The notes: generated from the sequence alone by a model not told the origin. Numbered from the stretch's first letter, positions 27,218 through 37,583 are shown. The stretch: DNA of 64,000 nucleotides from Coriobacteriaceae bacterium AF45-21 (GCA_027682925.1 JAQCYU010000009.1:1-64000); one strand, 5' to 3'. Translations and numbers: made by a program.

Positions 27218-28554
27218 CTACTTCCCAAATAGCGCACCCAGCAGACCGCGGCGTTTGGGCTTTTCCTCTCGGTAGGAACCCTCGGCCGCCGCTGCCACCT
27301 GTCGCGGTTGCTCGCCGCCTCCACGGCGCACGATCTGGTACAGGAAGGGCGATTTAACGTATTTGACCTCGATGGGCGTGGCGTGCACGGTACTTTCGCC
27401 GGACAGATGCAGGCTCGGGTTGAGCGGCGCCACCACATGCGTCTCGCGCTTGTCACTAAACACCACCGCAGCTGCACGACCCGTCTGGCCGTTCACAGCG
27501 ATACGCACCTGCTCGCCATCGCGGCCATCCGTCGCCGGGCGATCGACAAAGTAGACCGGCACCATCACCAGGCCGTCCTTATGCTTTCGGGCCTTGCGTG
27601 CCCAGGTTCGGATGCTCTTTTTATTGAGCCCCAGTACCGCCTCGGCATCGTTGCCGGCAATGTCGAGCGCCAGCTTATCAATGACCACCTGGTCCTTGGT
27701 AGACGCATCGACGGAGACAACGCGTAAGTCGCCCTCCTGCATGGCAGGGTCGAACGGTCCCACCTTGCCAAAGTCCCACGGCTCCAAAATGCCCATAAGA
27801 CGAACGTCCAGGTAGTTTGCCCGCGGATACGCCCAATCGAGCACCTCGTAGTACACCAAAATCTCCTTGCTCAGGCCCTTGCCCGGGAAGGACGCCATCA
27901 TACGCAAGTCCGCGAGCGCCATGGGGAAGTAGAAGAGCATCATGTCATTTTGAATCGCGTCTTCCACGTCGTGCCCGGCAAAGGCGTCGGGGTACTGGCG
28001 CACCAGCTGCAGTGCATTGGCACGCGCCTGCTGCGGAGTGATCTCGCAGGGAATGCCCTGCTCGGGTACATACTCCGCACCAACGCCCATGGTCAGGCGT
28101 TTGCTAAAAGTACCGGGCTTGAGCAGGTCGGCAACGCCGATCTTATTGCCGCAGGACGGGCACTCAAACACGCGCTGGGTCGATGACCCCTCAAAGGACG
28201 CACCGCAGAAGGGGCAGGGAATGCTCACATGCGTAGCCTCTTGGAACTCCTGCGCCGTGCCACGGTCCTCCCACAGCAGATGCTCCAGAACCGACTGATT
28301 GCGCCAGTGCGCATTGAAGAAATACCAGTCCGGGTCTACCGGGCGCTCGAGCTGCGACACATGGGTGAGCTTAAGTAGCCCATCCACCACTGTCAACGGC
28401 GCATGACGAATGCCCAGGCACTCTTGGGCTCCCCCACATCGGCCTGCCACGGAACGACCGTGCCGCAATAGGCGCACTCAAAGCTGCGTTTAGCCTGGTG
28501 CGAGTACATAGGGCCGCCGCAGTTTTGGCATTTAATGGCAAACATCTCGTCCAT
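27218..28554 (-). pseudogene. zinc-ribbon protein of unknown function, frameshifted
   Basis: Restored, this is a 445-residue protein with two zinc ribbons near the N-terminus: CQNCGG..CAYCG (residues ~8-32) and CPFCGA..CPSCG (~100-125). The long middle region has no known motif; the end is basic and hydrophobic (GLLGALFGK). The ATG at 28554 (MDEMFAIKCQ) is preceded by GGAGG. The first ribbon and the rest are in different frames, with the break near 28395-28398; one added base makes FVMRRLTVVDGLLKL. No signal or membrane helix is seen. TFIIB-like ribbons of this type occur in DNA- or RNA-binding proteins and in many uncharacterised ones. It is divergent from a CDF transporter gene. The break is more likely a read error than decay. 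Confidence 0.72.
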
Positions 28555-28772
28555 GGAAACGTCCTCCTTTACGCAGGGGCTGTCGACATTAAGTATGTCG
28601 GACAGGCAGGCACATGCCCATACCCATGTGGCCCAAAATGGACCACCCAAGCAGACGAGAAGGTTCGCTCGTTAGCACCGGCAGACTATTGCTGCATTTT
28701 CTGAGCATCGGTGCGCGGCGCCCCCGCGCGAGCTACACTATCCCCTTAAACATGATTGTGAGGACGACCGCT

Positions 28773-29954
28773 ATGCTATTTGTAAATCGGCTGGTACATA
28801 CACTTGTTCCCGGCAGCGAGGGCGAGCCGGTCGATACATCTTGCCGCACCAACGCGGGCTTTGCCGCAAGCCTCATTTGCATTGGCCTCAACATCACCCT
28901 GTGCCTGGCCAAGGGCATCGCGGGCCTGCTCGCCGGTTCCGTCTCCCTCGTCGCCGACGCTTTCAACAACCTCTCCGATGCCTCGAGCAACATCGTGAGC
29001 CTGCTCGGGTTCCGCCTTGCCAGCCGCCCGGCAGACGAAGGCCACCCCTATGGCCACGGCCGCTACGAGTACCTAGCCGGCCTGTTCGTCGCCGTCCTGG
29101 TTTGCGCCGTCGGCATCAACCTGATCCTCGAGTCGGTCACTAAGATCATCAAGCCTTCCCCCACTGCATATTCGGTGCTCTCCTTAGCCGCCCTCGTCTT
29201 GTCCATGCTCGTTAAGCTCTGGATGGCCGCGTTCAACCGCACGCTGGGCGACCGCATCGACTCGGAGACGCTCATCGCCACAGCACAGGACTCCAAAAAC
29301 GACGTCATCACCTCGGGCTCGGTCTTGGTGGCGGCGCTTATTTCGCAGACGACCGGCTTTGACCTCGATGGCTGGGCAGGCCTGGGTGTGGGCATCTTCA
29401 TCTGCATCAGCGGCATGGGCCTAGTGCGCGACGCCATCAGCCCGTTGCTGGGACAAGCGCCCGACCCCAAGCTCGTCCAGGCAATCCGCGACAAGATCAT
29501 GTCCTATCCGCAGGTCTTGGGCACACACGACCTGATGGTGCACGACTACGGCCCCGGTCGTCAGTTTGCCAGCGCCCACGTGGAGATGCCCGGCGAGGGC
29601 GACGCATTTGAGCACCACGAGATCCTGGACACCATCGAGCACGACATCAAGCGCCAGATGGGCATTGGCATCACGCTGCACTGCGACCCCATCGCGACAA
29701 CCGGCGATGACTTGCGCGGCTGGGTCAAGCGCGGCGTCATGCAGATCGATCCCGCGCTCTCCATCCACGACCTGCACGAGCACGACGGGTTCGTTTCGTT
29801 TGACCTGGTGCGTCCCGACGGCTTTGACATATCCGACGAGGAGCTGCTGGAGCTCGTCACGCGCATCGTGCACGAGCGCCGGCCCGACGTCTCGTGCGTT
29901 GTCACGTTTGATTCGGGCTTTAGCTCGCCCGAGCGTCCGGCCGAGCAGTTGTAG
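28773..29954 (+). CDS. cation diffusion facilitator family transporter
   Basis: A 393-residue CDF transporter: an N-terminal six-helix membrane part (LICIGLNITLCLAKGIAGLL first) and a C-terminal cytoplasmic domain of ~90 residues. The metal path is seen in VADAFNNLSDASSN (helix 2) and AQDSKNDVITSGSVLV (helix 5), the two Asp-x3-Asp type motifs of zinc/iron/manganese exporters, and GHPYGHGRYEY is the usual loop. The C-terminal part has HDLMVHDYGPGRQFASAHVE, typical of the dimer domain. The ATG at 28773 has GAGGA 8 bases upstream; an in-frame ATG at 28752 lacks a site. It exchanges metal for protons at the inner membrane; the metal cannot be told. It stands alone, divergent from the zinc-ribbon gene. 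Intact. Confidence 0.92.
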   Translation: MLFVNRLVHTLVPGSEGEPVDTSCRTNAGFAASLICIGLNITLCLAKGIAGLLAGSVSLVADAFNNLSDASSNIVSLLGFRLASRPADEGHPYGHGRYEYLAGLFVAVLVCAVGINLILESVTKIIKPSPTAYSVLSLAALVLSMLVKLWMAAFNRTLGDRIDSETLIATAQDSKNDVITSGSVLVAALISQTTGFDLDGWAGLGVGIFICISGMGLVRDAISPLLGQAPDPKLVQAIRDKIMSYPQVLGTHDLMVHDYGPGRQFASAHVEMPGEGDAFEHHEILDTIEHDIKRQMGIGITLHCDPIATTGDDLRGWVKRGVMQIDPALSIHDLHEHDGFVSFDLVRPDGFDISDEELLELVTRIVHERRPDVSCVVTFDSGFSSPERPAEQL

Positions 29955-29971
29955 CCCCGCTCCGCTCGCCG

Positions 29972-30961
29972 CTAGTTTCCCTGCGCTCCCGAGATGCCGT
30001 TTTGCAGGGCGTTCCAAGCATCCGTCGCCATGCCGCCCAAGTTCTGCGCGGTATCGCCCAGGTTCTGGGCCGTGTCGCCCAGCTCTTGCGCCTTGTCTCC
30101 CAACTCCTGTGCCTTGTTGCTCAGGTCCTCCAGTGTGTTGGAGCTCGAGCTGTCGGTACCGCTTTGGCCGTCGGACGAGTTGTCCGAGCTGTTCTTGTGC
30201 GTGAGTTGAATTTCGAGGTTGCCGTTGTCGTTATAGTAGGCAGAAGTAACGACCCAGTTGGCATCGACGACGGGCGTTGAGCCATCATCAGTCAGGACCA
30301 CGGCATTCGAAAGATCGGCGCCGCGCGACTTGAGGAGCTTCTTGGCGTTGGACCAGTACTGCCCCGGAATATCGCTCAGATCGACGGTACTAGACGAGGC
30401 GGACGCGGTTTGCTCGGCAGTGGTATCGGCCGTTGAACTCCCTCGCTTGTTGAGCATGCCCGACACGATGGCAAACACAACCGAGAGAGCAAAGAAGATT
30501 GCCAGCACGATGAGGATCTTCTTGATCACGCTCGACGAACGCGACGGCTTCTTCTCCTCGTCCTCGCCATATTGCGGAATCGACTTGGGGTACTCGCGAT
30601 ACGGCTCGCGCGACTCGTAGCGAGGCTGCGCCGTGCGAGGCATATACGTCGTCTGCTGAGGCTGCGGAATGGGATTCTGCGGCAGGCCATCATAGGAATT
30701 CGGCGTCGAGGCGGCATAAGAATCCTGCGCCGCGTAATCAAACGGGTCCGGAGCTGCGTTGCCATAGGGGCCTTGCGAAGATGCAGCGTAAGAATCCTGC
30801 GCCGAGTCGCCATAGCCCATAACCCGGGTGGGCTCGGCAGAAGGCTGTGTCGCGGCGGGGTCGGTATAACCGGGGTTGGGAACAACGCGGGTCGCATCGG
30901 CGCTATCGCCAGCCTGCGTGGAACCGTAGCCGCCCATCACGGTTGTCTTGTCCTGATCCAT
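29972..30961 (-). CDS. single-pass membrane protein with disordered N-terminus and helical repeat tail
   Basis: A 329-residue protein. Residues 1-135 are Ser/Gly/Gln/Tyr/Pro-rich and surely unstructured (repeats such as QDSYAAS), on the cytoplasmic side. A membrane helix follows (about 145-168, ILIVLAIFFALSVVFAIVSG). Outside the membrane lies a small domain (IPGQYWSNAKKLLKSRGAD), then a Ser/Asn-rich stretch and a regular heptad array, KAQELGDKAQELGDTAQNLG, repeated to the end, which predicts an amphipathic coil. The YWSNAKKLLKSRG segment looks like a PASTA-like or small extracytoplasmic unit, but I am not sure. The ATG at 30961 begins MDQDKTTVMGG. It is convergent with the CDF transporter gene, with 17 bases between. 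Function unknown. Intact. Confidence 0.7.
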   Translation of the reverse strand: MDQDKTTVMGGYGSTQAGDSADATRVVPNPGYTDPAATQPSAEPTRVMGYGDSAQDSYAASSQGPYGNAAPDPFDYAAQDSYAASTPNSYDGLPQNPIPQPQQTTYMPRTAQPRYESREPYREYPKSIPQYGEDEEKKPSRSSSVIKKILIVLAIFFALSVVFAIVSGMLNKRGSSTADTTAEQTASASSSTVDLSDIPGQYWSNAKKLLKSRGADLSNAVVLTDDGSTPVVDANWVVTSAYYNDNGNLEIQLTHKNSSDNSSDGQSGTDSSSSNTLEDLSNKAQELGDKAQELGDTAQNLGDTAQNLGGMATDAWNALQNGISGAQGN

Positions 30962-31076
30962 GCAACGATTCCTTTCCGTCGCCCGTAAGCATCAAGTTAT
31001 GCATGCATTCTACCCGCGCAAAAGCCTATGATGGGCAAAGCCCGTCGGTATCTACAAGACATGCGCGGGCCTAAGG

Positions 31077-31116
31077 ATCAAAAAGCCCCGCCGGGCCTTG
31101 GTAGGCGCGACGGGGC
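31077..31116 (-). terminator. Rho-independent terminator of fhs
   Basis: On the minus strand GCCCCG (31111-31116 as CGGGGC on plus) pairs with CGGGGC (31085-31090) through a GC-rich loop and is followed by TTTTTG, directly after the fhs stop. Confidence 0.8.
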
Positions 31117-31141
31117 GGGCAAGCGGCTATGAGCAGCGAGC

Positions 31142-32809
31142 TTAGAACAGGCCGGTGATGTTGCCGTCGTTGTCGACGTCGATGTTTTCGGCCGCGGGCA
31201 CCTTGGGCAGACCCGGCATGGTCAGAACACTGCCGGTCAGCGCGACCACAAAGTGGGCGCCGGCAGAAACCTTGAGCTCACGCACGGTGATGCGGAAGTT
31301 CTCGGGAGCGCCCAGGGCCTTGGCGTTGTCGCTAAAGCTGTACTGCGTCTTGGCGACGCACACCGGCAGGTTACCAAAGCCGTTCTCGCGCAGCTCGGCG
31401 AGCTGGCGCTTGGCGGCCGGCGTAAAGTCAACGCCGTCGGCGCGGTAGACCTTGGTGGCAACGGCCTCGAGGGCATCAGCGACATCAGCGCCGTCCTCAT
31501 AGGCAAACTTAAGCTCGCTCGGCTGCTCAATCAGACGCATGACCTCATCGGCAAGCTCGAGCGCGCCCTCGCCGCCCTTGGCCCAGACCTCGGAAAGCTT
31601 AACGTTGACGCCGAGCTTCTGGCACTCGGACTCGATGAGAGCAAGCTCGGCCTCGGTGTCCGTCGGGAAACGGTTGATGGCGACCACGCAGGGCAGACCA
31701 TAAACGTTCTGGATGTTGTCGACATGACGCAGCAGGTTGGGCATGCCAGCCTTGAGTGCCTCGAGGTTCTCCTCGTTGAGGTCGGCCTTGGCGACGCCAC
31801 CGTTGTACTTCAGCGCACGAGCGGTCGCGACGACCACGACGGCGCTGGGGCGAACGCCCGTCATGCGGCACTTAATGTCGAGGAACTTCTCGGCACCCAG
31901 ATCGGCACCGAAGCCGGCCTCGGTAATGGCGACATCGCCAAAGCGCATCGCCATACGCGTAGCCATGATGGAGTTGCAGCCGTGGGCAATGTTGGCGAAG
32001 GGACCGCCGTGGACAAACGCGGGCGTGCCCTCGAGCGTTTGCACCAGGTTGGGCTTGAGCGCGTCCTTAAGCAACGCGGCCATGGCACCCTGGGCCTTAA
32101 GGTCGCGGGCACGGACGGGCTCGCCGGCAAAGCTGTAGCCGACGACGATCTCACCCAAGCGTTCCTTGAGGTCGCTGATGCTCGTAGACAGGCACAGGAT
32201 TGCCATGACCTCGGAGGCGACGGTGATATCGAAGCCGTCCTCGCGCGGCACGCCCTGGGCCTTACCGCCAATGCCGTCGATAACGTGGCGCAGCTGACGG
32301 TCGTTCATATCGACGACGCGCTTCCAAGTGATGCGCTTAACGTCAATACCGAGCTGATTGCCCTGCTGGATGTGGTTATCAAGCATGGCGGCCAGCAGGT
32401 TGTTGGCAGCACCGATAGCATGAAAGTCGCCGGTAAAGTGCAGGTTGATATCCTCCATGGGGATCACCTGAGCCCAGCCGCCACCGGCGGCGCCGCCCTT
32501 GACGCCAAAGACCGGACCGAGCGAAGGCTCGCGCAGGGCCACGGCGCTCTTAACGCCGCGACGACGCAGACCGTCGGCCAAGCCGATGGTCGTGGTGGTC
32601 TTGCCCTCGCCTGCGGGCGTGGGGTTGATGGCGGTCACGAGGACGAGCTTGGCCTGGTGATCAGTTGGCTCGTTGAGCAGGGAATAGTCGACCTTTGCCT
32701 TGTCGAAGCCGTACGGAATCAGATGCTTAACGTCGACGCCGGCGTTCTTGGCCACCTCGGTAATAGGCAGCGGCGTAACAGAACGTGCGATTTCGATGTC
32801 AGTAGGCAT
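31142..32809 (-). CDS. fhs: formate--tetrahydrofolate ligase
   Basis: Formyl-THF synthetase: ATP, formate and THF give 10-formyl-THF in the cytoplasm, the entry of formate into C1 metabolism. At 555 residues it has the usual length. Features: the P-loop [17 protein letters not shown] near residue 65, [36 protein letters not shown], then [27 protein letters not shown] and the C-terminal KVPAAENID. The start ATG at 32809 ([10 protein letters not shown]) follows AAAGGACC; a longer frame has none. Together with fchA and folD about 11 kb away it forms the formate to methylene-THF route. It stands alone with a terminator just after it. Intact. Confidence 0.97.
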   Translation of the reverse strand: MPTDIEIARSVTPLPITEVAKNAGVDVKHLIPYGFDKAKVDYSLLNEPTDHQAKLVLVTAINPTPAGEGKTTTTIGLADGLRRRGVKSAVALREPSLGPVFGVKGGAAGGGWAQVIPMEDINLHFTGDFHAIGAANNLLAAMLDNHIQQGNQLGIDVKRITWKRVVDMNDRQLRHVIDGIGGKAQGVPREDGFDITVASEVMAILCLSTSISDLKERLGEIVVGYSFAGEPVRARDLKAQGAMAALLKDALKPNLVQTLEGTPAFVHGGPFANIAHGCNSIMATRMAMRFGDVAITEAGFGADLGAEKFLDIKCRMTGVRPSAVVVVATARALKYNGGVAKADLNEENLEALKAGMPNLLRHVDNIQNVYGLPCVVAINRFPTDTEAELALIESECQKLGVNVKLSEVWAKGGEGALELADEVMRLIEQPSELKFAYEDGADVADALEAVATKVYRADGVDFTPAAKRQLAELRENGFGNLPVCVAKTQYSFSDNAKALGAPENFRITVRELKVSAGAHFVVALTGSVLTMPGLPKVPAAENIDVDNDGNITGLF

Positions 32810-32940
32810 GGGCGGTCCTTTCGTTACCGGATGAGAAAAAGACCAATCCAGCATAGCACGGGCGCGCAATAGTAAAACGCCCGTAACCGACGAACGGCGA
32901 TATGTTTACCCGATGCCCAGCGATAGCCTACAAACCCGTC

Positions 32941-34008
32941 CTAAACGGTCGGCTCAATTCCCAAATGCTCAAAGGTGCGAAGCGTTGCCTGGCGGCCCTG
33001 GGGCGTGCGAATCATCAATCCGCACTGCAGCAGATAGGGCTCGTAGACATCCTCAAGCGTGCCCGGGTCCTCGCCCACCGCGCTGGCAAGGGTCGTAAGT
33101 CCCACGGCACGGCCGGAGAACGTCTTAGCGAGCGTCTCCAAGATGCGAATGTCCATCCAGTCCAGACCAAGCTCATCGATCTCGAAGAACTCGAGCGCCT
33201 GACGGCAGATATCGAGCTCGATGGGGCCGTTGCCGCGCACCTGCGCGTAGTCGCGCACGCGCTTGAGCAGACGGTTGGCAAGACGCGGCGTACCACGCGA
33301 ACGCGAGCCGATCTCGAGCGCGCTGGGATGGTCGATCGTCACGCCCAGGATGGTTGCCGAGCGCGTCACGATCTGGGCGAGCTCCTCGACGGTGTAGTAG
33401 TCCAGGCGATACGAGATGCCAAAGCGATCGCGCAGCGGGCCCGTGAGCATGCCCGAACGGGTCGTGGCCGCCACCAGCGTAAACTTGGGAATATCCAGGC
33501 GAATCGAGCGCGCAGCCGGACCCTTGCCGATCACGATATCGAGCGCAAAGTCCTCCATCGCGGGATACAGAACTTCCTCGACCGAACGGTTGAGGCGGTG
33601 GATCTCGTCGATAAACAGCACGTCACCCGGTTGCAGGTTAGTCAGAATGGCCGCCAGGTCGCCGGTGCGCGCGATGGCCGGACCACTCGTCGTCTTAATC
33701 TGAGCGCCCAGCTCGTTGGCGATAACCGTAGCCAGCGTGGTCTTGCCCAGACCCGGAGGGCCCGAGAAAATCACGTGGTCGAGCGTCTCGCCACGGCTTT
33801 GCGCGGCCTCGATGAGCACGCGAAGGCTCTGCTTGATATGCTCCTGACCGCAGTAGTCATCCAAGCGCTGGGGACGCAGAGTGCGGTCGACATCGAGGTC
33901 CTCAGGCGTCAGCTCCGAGCCCACCATGCGCTCACCGTGTGCCATAGATGCCGCCGGCGAGTTGCCGGGCGTCGCCCACAGGTCCTGAGAGTCATCGGCT
34001 TCCCACAT
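32941..34008 (-). CDS. ruvB: Holliday junction branch migration ATPase RuvB
   Basis: A 355-residue AAA+ motor that drives branch migration of Holliday junctions with RuvA. Motifs: [16 protein letters not shown], Walker [12 protein letters not shown], Walker [27 protein letters not shown] (sensor 1 and arginine finger region), [12 protein letters not shown] (sensor 2) and the winged-helix C-terminus. The N-terminus carries ~30 extra residues before the usual start. The ATG at 34008 overlaps the ruvA stop by one base (TGATG); a GTG three bases upstream is equally possible. It is the last gene of the ruvC-ruvA-ruvB operon, and tight overlap suggests translational coupling. Intact. Confidence 0.97.
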   Translation of the reverse strand: MWEADDSQDLWATPGNSPAASMAHGERMVGSELTPEDLDVDRTLRPQRLDDYCGQEHIKQSLRVLIEAAQSRGETLDHVIFSGPPGLGKTTLATVIANELGAQIKTTSGPAIARTGDLAAILTNLQPGDVLFIDEIHRLNRSVEEVLYPAMEDFALDIVIGKGPAARSIRLDIPKFTLVAATTRSGMLTGPLRDRFGISYRLDYYTVEELAQIVTRSATILGVTIDHPSALEIGSRSRGTPRLANRLLKRVRDYAQVRGNGPIELDICRQALEFFEIDELGLDWMDIRILETLAKTFSGRAVGLTTLASAVGEDPGTLEDVYEPYLLQCGLMIRTPQGRQATLRTFEHLGIEPTV

Positions 34009-34628
34009 CACGCATCCATTCCAAGTCGCTTAAGCGCCGCGCCGAGCAGATCCTCGACACGCATATTCTGCCCATCATACCCACTCAGGGCAACATCGGT
34101 CTCCTGCGGGCTAAAGCCCATGGAAAGGAGTGCTGCACGGGCGTCATCGATCGCCGAAGGAGCGGCGGCGGGAACCGGCATCGCAACCTGTCCGGGAATC
34201 ACGTCGACCGGTACAAAGCCCTTGTCCTTGGCAAAGGTGCTCTTGAGCTCCAGGATCAGACGCTGCGCAGTCTTTTTGCCCACACCGGGAACCTTGGCCA
34301 TGCCCTTGTCATCCTCGGCCATTACCAGGGAATACAGCTGACCCACGGTGTAGGTGGAGAGCACGGCAAGCGCCAGGCGCGGACCGACACCCGAGACGGA
34401 CACGAGCCGGTCAAACATCGTGCGCTCGTCCTTGGAGGCAAAGCCAAAAAGCGTCATGGCGTCCTCGCGCACCTGCATACGGGTATAGAGGCGCACCTCG
34501 CCGCCGGGCGTAGGCAGCGTGGCGGCAGTGCTGCCCGAAATACCGAGCTCAAAGCCCACGCCCGATACATCGACAACGGCCGAGCTCATCGTGGCCTCGA
34601 CAAGCGTTCCATGGAGCTGGGAAATCAT
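34008..34628 (-). CDS. ruvA: Holliday junction DNA helicase subunit RuvA
   Basis: A 206-residue RuvA, which binds the four-way junction as a tetramer and recruits RuvB. Residues 1-62 are the OB fold ([20 protein letters not shown], with VGFELGIS), then two helix-hairpin-helix motifs, [20 protein letters not shown] and [18 protein letters not shown], a flexible linker (AAAPS), and domain III ([19 protein letters not shown]) that contacts RuvB. The start ATG overlaps the ruvC stop by one base and the stop overlaps the ruvB start by one base. Everything expected for the family is present. Intact. Confidence 0.97.
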   Translation of the reverse strand: MISQLHGTLVEATMSSAVVDVSGVGFELGISGSTAATLPTPGGEVRLYTRMQVREDAMTLFGFASKDERTMFDRLVSVSGVGPRLALAVLSTYTVGQLYSLVMAEDDKGMAKVPGVGKKTAQRLILELKSTFAKDKGFVPVDVIPGQVAMPVPAAAPSAIDDARAALLSMGFSPQETDVALSGYDGQNMRVEDLLGAALKRLGMDA

Positions 34629-35149
34629 CAGTATCCGGTTCCTCTCTGTTGATAGAACTCGCCGCCGGTAAGCGCCCGGGTGCGGCTGAGGTTAACGTGG
34701 CAGATGGCGCAGGCCAGGGCATCGGCGGCATGGTCGGGATGCGGATCGTGATCGAGCTGTGTGAGCGTACGCACCATGTAGGCGACCTGCCGTTTGTCCG
34801 CGGCACCGGTGCCCACAACAGCCTGCTTAATCTGCATAGGCGTGTATTCGCCGATCTCGAGCGCGCACTCCGAAAGCGCCACGAGTGCAGCACCGCGGGC
34901 ATGCGCCGTAGGGATGGCCGAACGAACGTTGGCGCCAAAGTAGACGCTCTCGATGGCGGCTGTGTCGGGGCGGTAGCGCTCCACGACACCCTTGAGGTCG
35001 CGGGCGATGTGAGACAGGCGCACCGCGAGCGGGCTTCCGGCACTGGTCTCAATACAACCGTAGGCACGGCAGCGAACCTCGCCGCGCCGCTCCTCGATAA
35101 TCCCCCAACCCGTATGGGCCAAACCGGGGTCAATGCCCAAGATAACCAA
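34628..35149 (-). CDS. ruvC: crossover junction endodeoxyribonuclease RuvC
   Basis: Holliday junction resolvase of 173 residues. The catalytic acids are visible: Asp in GIDPGLAHTGWG at the N-terminus, Glu in TAAIESVYFG, and the C-terminal DHAADALACAI with further Asp residues. The start is a TTG at 35149 (MVILGIDPG) with GGGGAGG 5 bases upstream; longer frames have no ribosome site. It heads the ruvC-ruvA-ruvB operon. The region upstream carries a large folded repeat-like structure. Intact. Confidence 0.95.
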   Translation of the reverse strand: MVILGIDPGLAHTGWGIIEERRGEVRCRAYGCIETSAGSPLAVRLSHIARDLKGVVERYRPDTAAIESVYFGANVRSAIPTAHARGAALVALSECALEIGEYTPMQIKQAVVGTGAADKRQVAYMVRTLTQLDHDPHPDHAADALACAICHVNLSRTRALTGGEFYQQRGTGY

Positions 35150-35285
35150 GCCAACCTCCCCTCGCCACAAGCACAGCGCAAGACAAGGCCCCGCGCAACA
35201 TTCACGAACGTCTGTTCTAGAATAACACAACAACGGTCGCATCTAGCAAGCAAGGTTGAACCATAGGTTGAGCATAAGTCAGCGA

Positions 35286-35425
35286 GCGAGTCCCTGCCGT
35301 GGCAAGGTGTCGCGAAAGAGGAGCGCCGCGTACTTCTGTACGCAAGCGACGGTTTGAGCGGCAGATTGCCCGGCAGGGGCTCGCGCAGCGTCGACTCGTT
35401 ACGCGGTTTGGCAAAACCGCGTAAC
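35286..35425. repeat. structured intergenic inverted repeats upstream of ruvC
   Basis: A ~100-base unit is closed by imperfect arms (GCGAGTCCCTGCCGTGGCAA at 35286-35305 with TTGCCCGGCAGGGGCTCGC at 35366-35384), with an inner perfect hairpin GCGTAC..GTACGC (35328-35343). A separate perfect 12-bp hairpin, GTTACGCGGTTT with AAACCGCGTAAC (35398-35425), follows. The second one ends 18 bases from the stop of the NAD synthetase-like gene and may act as its terminator, though without a T run. Confidence 0.65.
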
Positions 35426-35443
35426 CTTGGCCCCATCCCCAGC

Positions 35444-37466
35444 TTAATTCTGCGAGAAGAATGGGAACTGTCGGGGATCCACCGGCGGATGCGGCATCGA
35501 TCCGCCCTGGGGCCCACCCTGCGAGCCGCCCTGACCGCCCATCATCTTATCGATGGCGTCCTGAACCTCGCCCTCGAACTTTTTCATTCCCTCATGCAAA
35601 CGACGCTGACCGTCCTCAGAGCGCAGCTCCTCCATCTGCTCGGGCGAAATACCCAGTAGCTCGCCCAGCACGCCCATCATCTCGTTTCGCACGCGTTCGC
35701 TCGTATCCTCGTCAGCAAAACGGCGCACCTCGGCGCGCGCCAGCGAATCGACCGTCATGCGCTCCTTGCCGCTCAGCCCCAGGTCGGACCACGCGAGCGC
35801 TCCTTGCCGCTCAGCCCCAGGTCGGACCACGCGAGCATGTACGGCCAGGCGCGCTCGGCAAACGAACGGGCCGAGACGATCGGCGCCGTCGGCAGCATGC
35901 GACGGGCGGCCTCGCCCTGACGCACGAGCATCAGCAGCAGCGAGCAGGCCTCAGGCTTGCCAGCGACCATCGGGATGTCGTCGAAGGGTCGGCTGCGGTC
36001 CACGTGCGCCTCGAGCGCGCCATCGACCTCACCCGGCTCAAGCCCGCCGAGCAGCTGTGCCGCGCGGTCGAGCATATCGACCGGACCATCGAGCGTCGAG
36101 AGCGCCTGCGCCAACACTCGCTCCATGCAGTCTTCCACCGCGTTGAGCGTCACGAGCTCTTGGGGCACCACAGCAGACGTGCGGTTGCGCACGCGCGCCA
36201 CAAACTCAAGCGTCGACAGGTACACATCGCCAAAGGGCGCAAAGTCGCCCTGGTAGCCGCCGCAAAGCGCCGGCGCTGCCAGCGCGTATTCGGTTTTGGA
36301 CAGCGGGCTCAGCGCCATCGCACCCAGCTCGAGCGCCGTGTCCTCCAGCATGAGGCCCAGTGTGCGCGAGCGCAGACGCTCGGCATCGCCCGCCGACACG
36401 TCGCGATCGAGCACACGCGCCGCATCCGGTGCATCGCGCTCGACAGTGCGAATGTGTAAACGCTCGGCGATGGCGCGGACGGCGGCACAGCGGGCAGCCT
36501 CGGCCTCTTCCTGCGCCGGCGTAAAGATACGGTTGCGCCCCAGCACCAGGCCAATCACATTGCGCGGGCCCAGAGCGTCGACAGCCAGCGCCGCCAGCAA
36601 AGACGACGGCAAGTCACCCTCGAGTGCCACCACTGCACGCGACGCACCGTGAGCGCGGGCATTGTCGCGCACGGCGAGCACCAGCGCCTGCCACAGCCAC
36701 TCCTCGGAACGGAACTCGGGCAGTTCGTGATCTTCCAGGGCATCGAGCATCACGCCACGCTGAATCTCCTGAACCAGCAGGCTCTCCTCAAAACACGGCG
36801 CCTGGGCCACCACGCGACCGCAGTCGTCGAGCACAAACGAACCGCCGGTATACACCGACTCGTCATAGGCACCGACCGGCGCCATGCAGGCAAACCACAC
36901 GCTGCGCTTGGATGCGATCTTGCGGTAGGCGCCGCTGCGAACGGCGGCAATGGCGGCAGTCTCGCGGTCGGTCATGTCAAACGCATTGAATTGGAAATAC
37001 GCAATAAGGTCAACACCGGTCGGCAGCATCTCGAGTTCGCGGTCCAAGTCAAAAATCACGGCGATGCGCACACCGTCCACGTCGAACACCGGCGGCGCCC
37101 AACGTGTGTCGTTGTTCTCGCCACGCTGCAGGGCAATGCTCGAACGCGCCGGCACCACATGACCGTCCTTGAGCATCATGTAGTCGAGCAGCGGCTGGCC
37201 CTCAAACGAAACCGCCGCGGGCACGATGCAGATCATGTCAAGCTCCTGGATACGCTCGGCGACACCAGTCAAGCCGTCAAGCATGTCGTGCTCAAAGTCG
37301 GCAGCGCCCACCAGGCCACCGGGCATGGCGCCCATAAAGAGCGGAGCCGGAACGCACAGCACGCGCGCCCCGCGCTCGTGGGCCAGACGAGCCTGGTCCT
37401 CGATGCGGCCGCAAATGCCCTCAATATCACCCAGGCGCATATCGATCTGTGCAAGCGCGAGCTCAT
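35444..37466 (-). pseudogene. degenerate NAD+ synthetase-like protein (nitrilase + synthetase domains); frame broken by a 38-bp duplication
   Basis: The two-domain layout of glutamine-dependent NAD synthetase is clear: an N-terminal nitrilase-like part (LALAQIDMRLGDIEGI, FACMAPVGAYDESVYTGGSF) and a C-terminal synthetase-like part (MALSPLSKTEYALA). The catalytic residues are lost: the nitrilase Glu position reads PAPLF, the Cys position IFDLD, and the SGG.DS ATP loop reads EGDLPSS. A tandem 38-bp duplication at 35759-35834 shifts the frame; with one copy removed the protein continues GKERMTVDSLARAEVRRFAD to the stop at 35444. The first codons up to 37548 overlap a terminator, so I infer the start at the ATG 37466 after GAAAGGG, which needs one added base. 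The restored length is 661. Probably a non-catalytic paralogue. Confidence 0.75.
35759..35834. repeat. perfect 38-bp tandem duplication inside a coding region
   Basis: Bases 35759-35796 and 35797-35834 are identical (starting GCGCTCCTTGCCGCTCAG). 38 is not a multiple of three, so the second copy shifts the frame of the NAD synthetase-like gene. Removing one copy restores it. Confidence 0.95.
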
Positions 37467-37504
37467 GGCTCAGCCCTTTCCGTCGTAAACCATCGAAATC
37501 GTAG

Positions 37505-37538
37505 TAAAAGCGCCGGCCGCATAATGCAGTCGGCGCTT
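37505..37538 (-). terminator. Rho-independent terminator of the desulfoferrodoxin gene
   Basis: On the minus strand AAGCGCCG (plus 37531-37538) pairs with CGGCGCTT (plus 37508-37515), followed by a T run. It lies 45 bases after the desulfoferrodoxin stop and inside the longest possible N-terminus of the next gene, which argues against that longer start. Confidence 0.75.
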
Positions 37539-37583
37539 GCATGTGCATATGCTAGCTATGATACCCCGAGCGGGGGCGCGCTC

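Noticed and set aside
37467..37548. Longer N-terminus for the NAD synthetase-like gene
   Set aside because: The stretch holds the terminator of the upstream gene and has no ribosome site.
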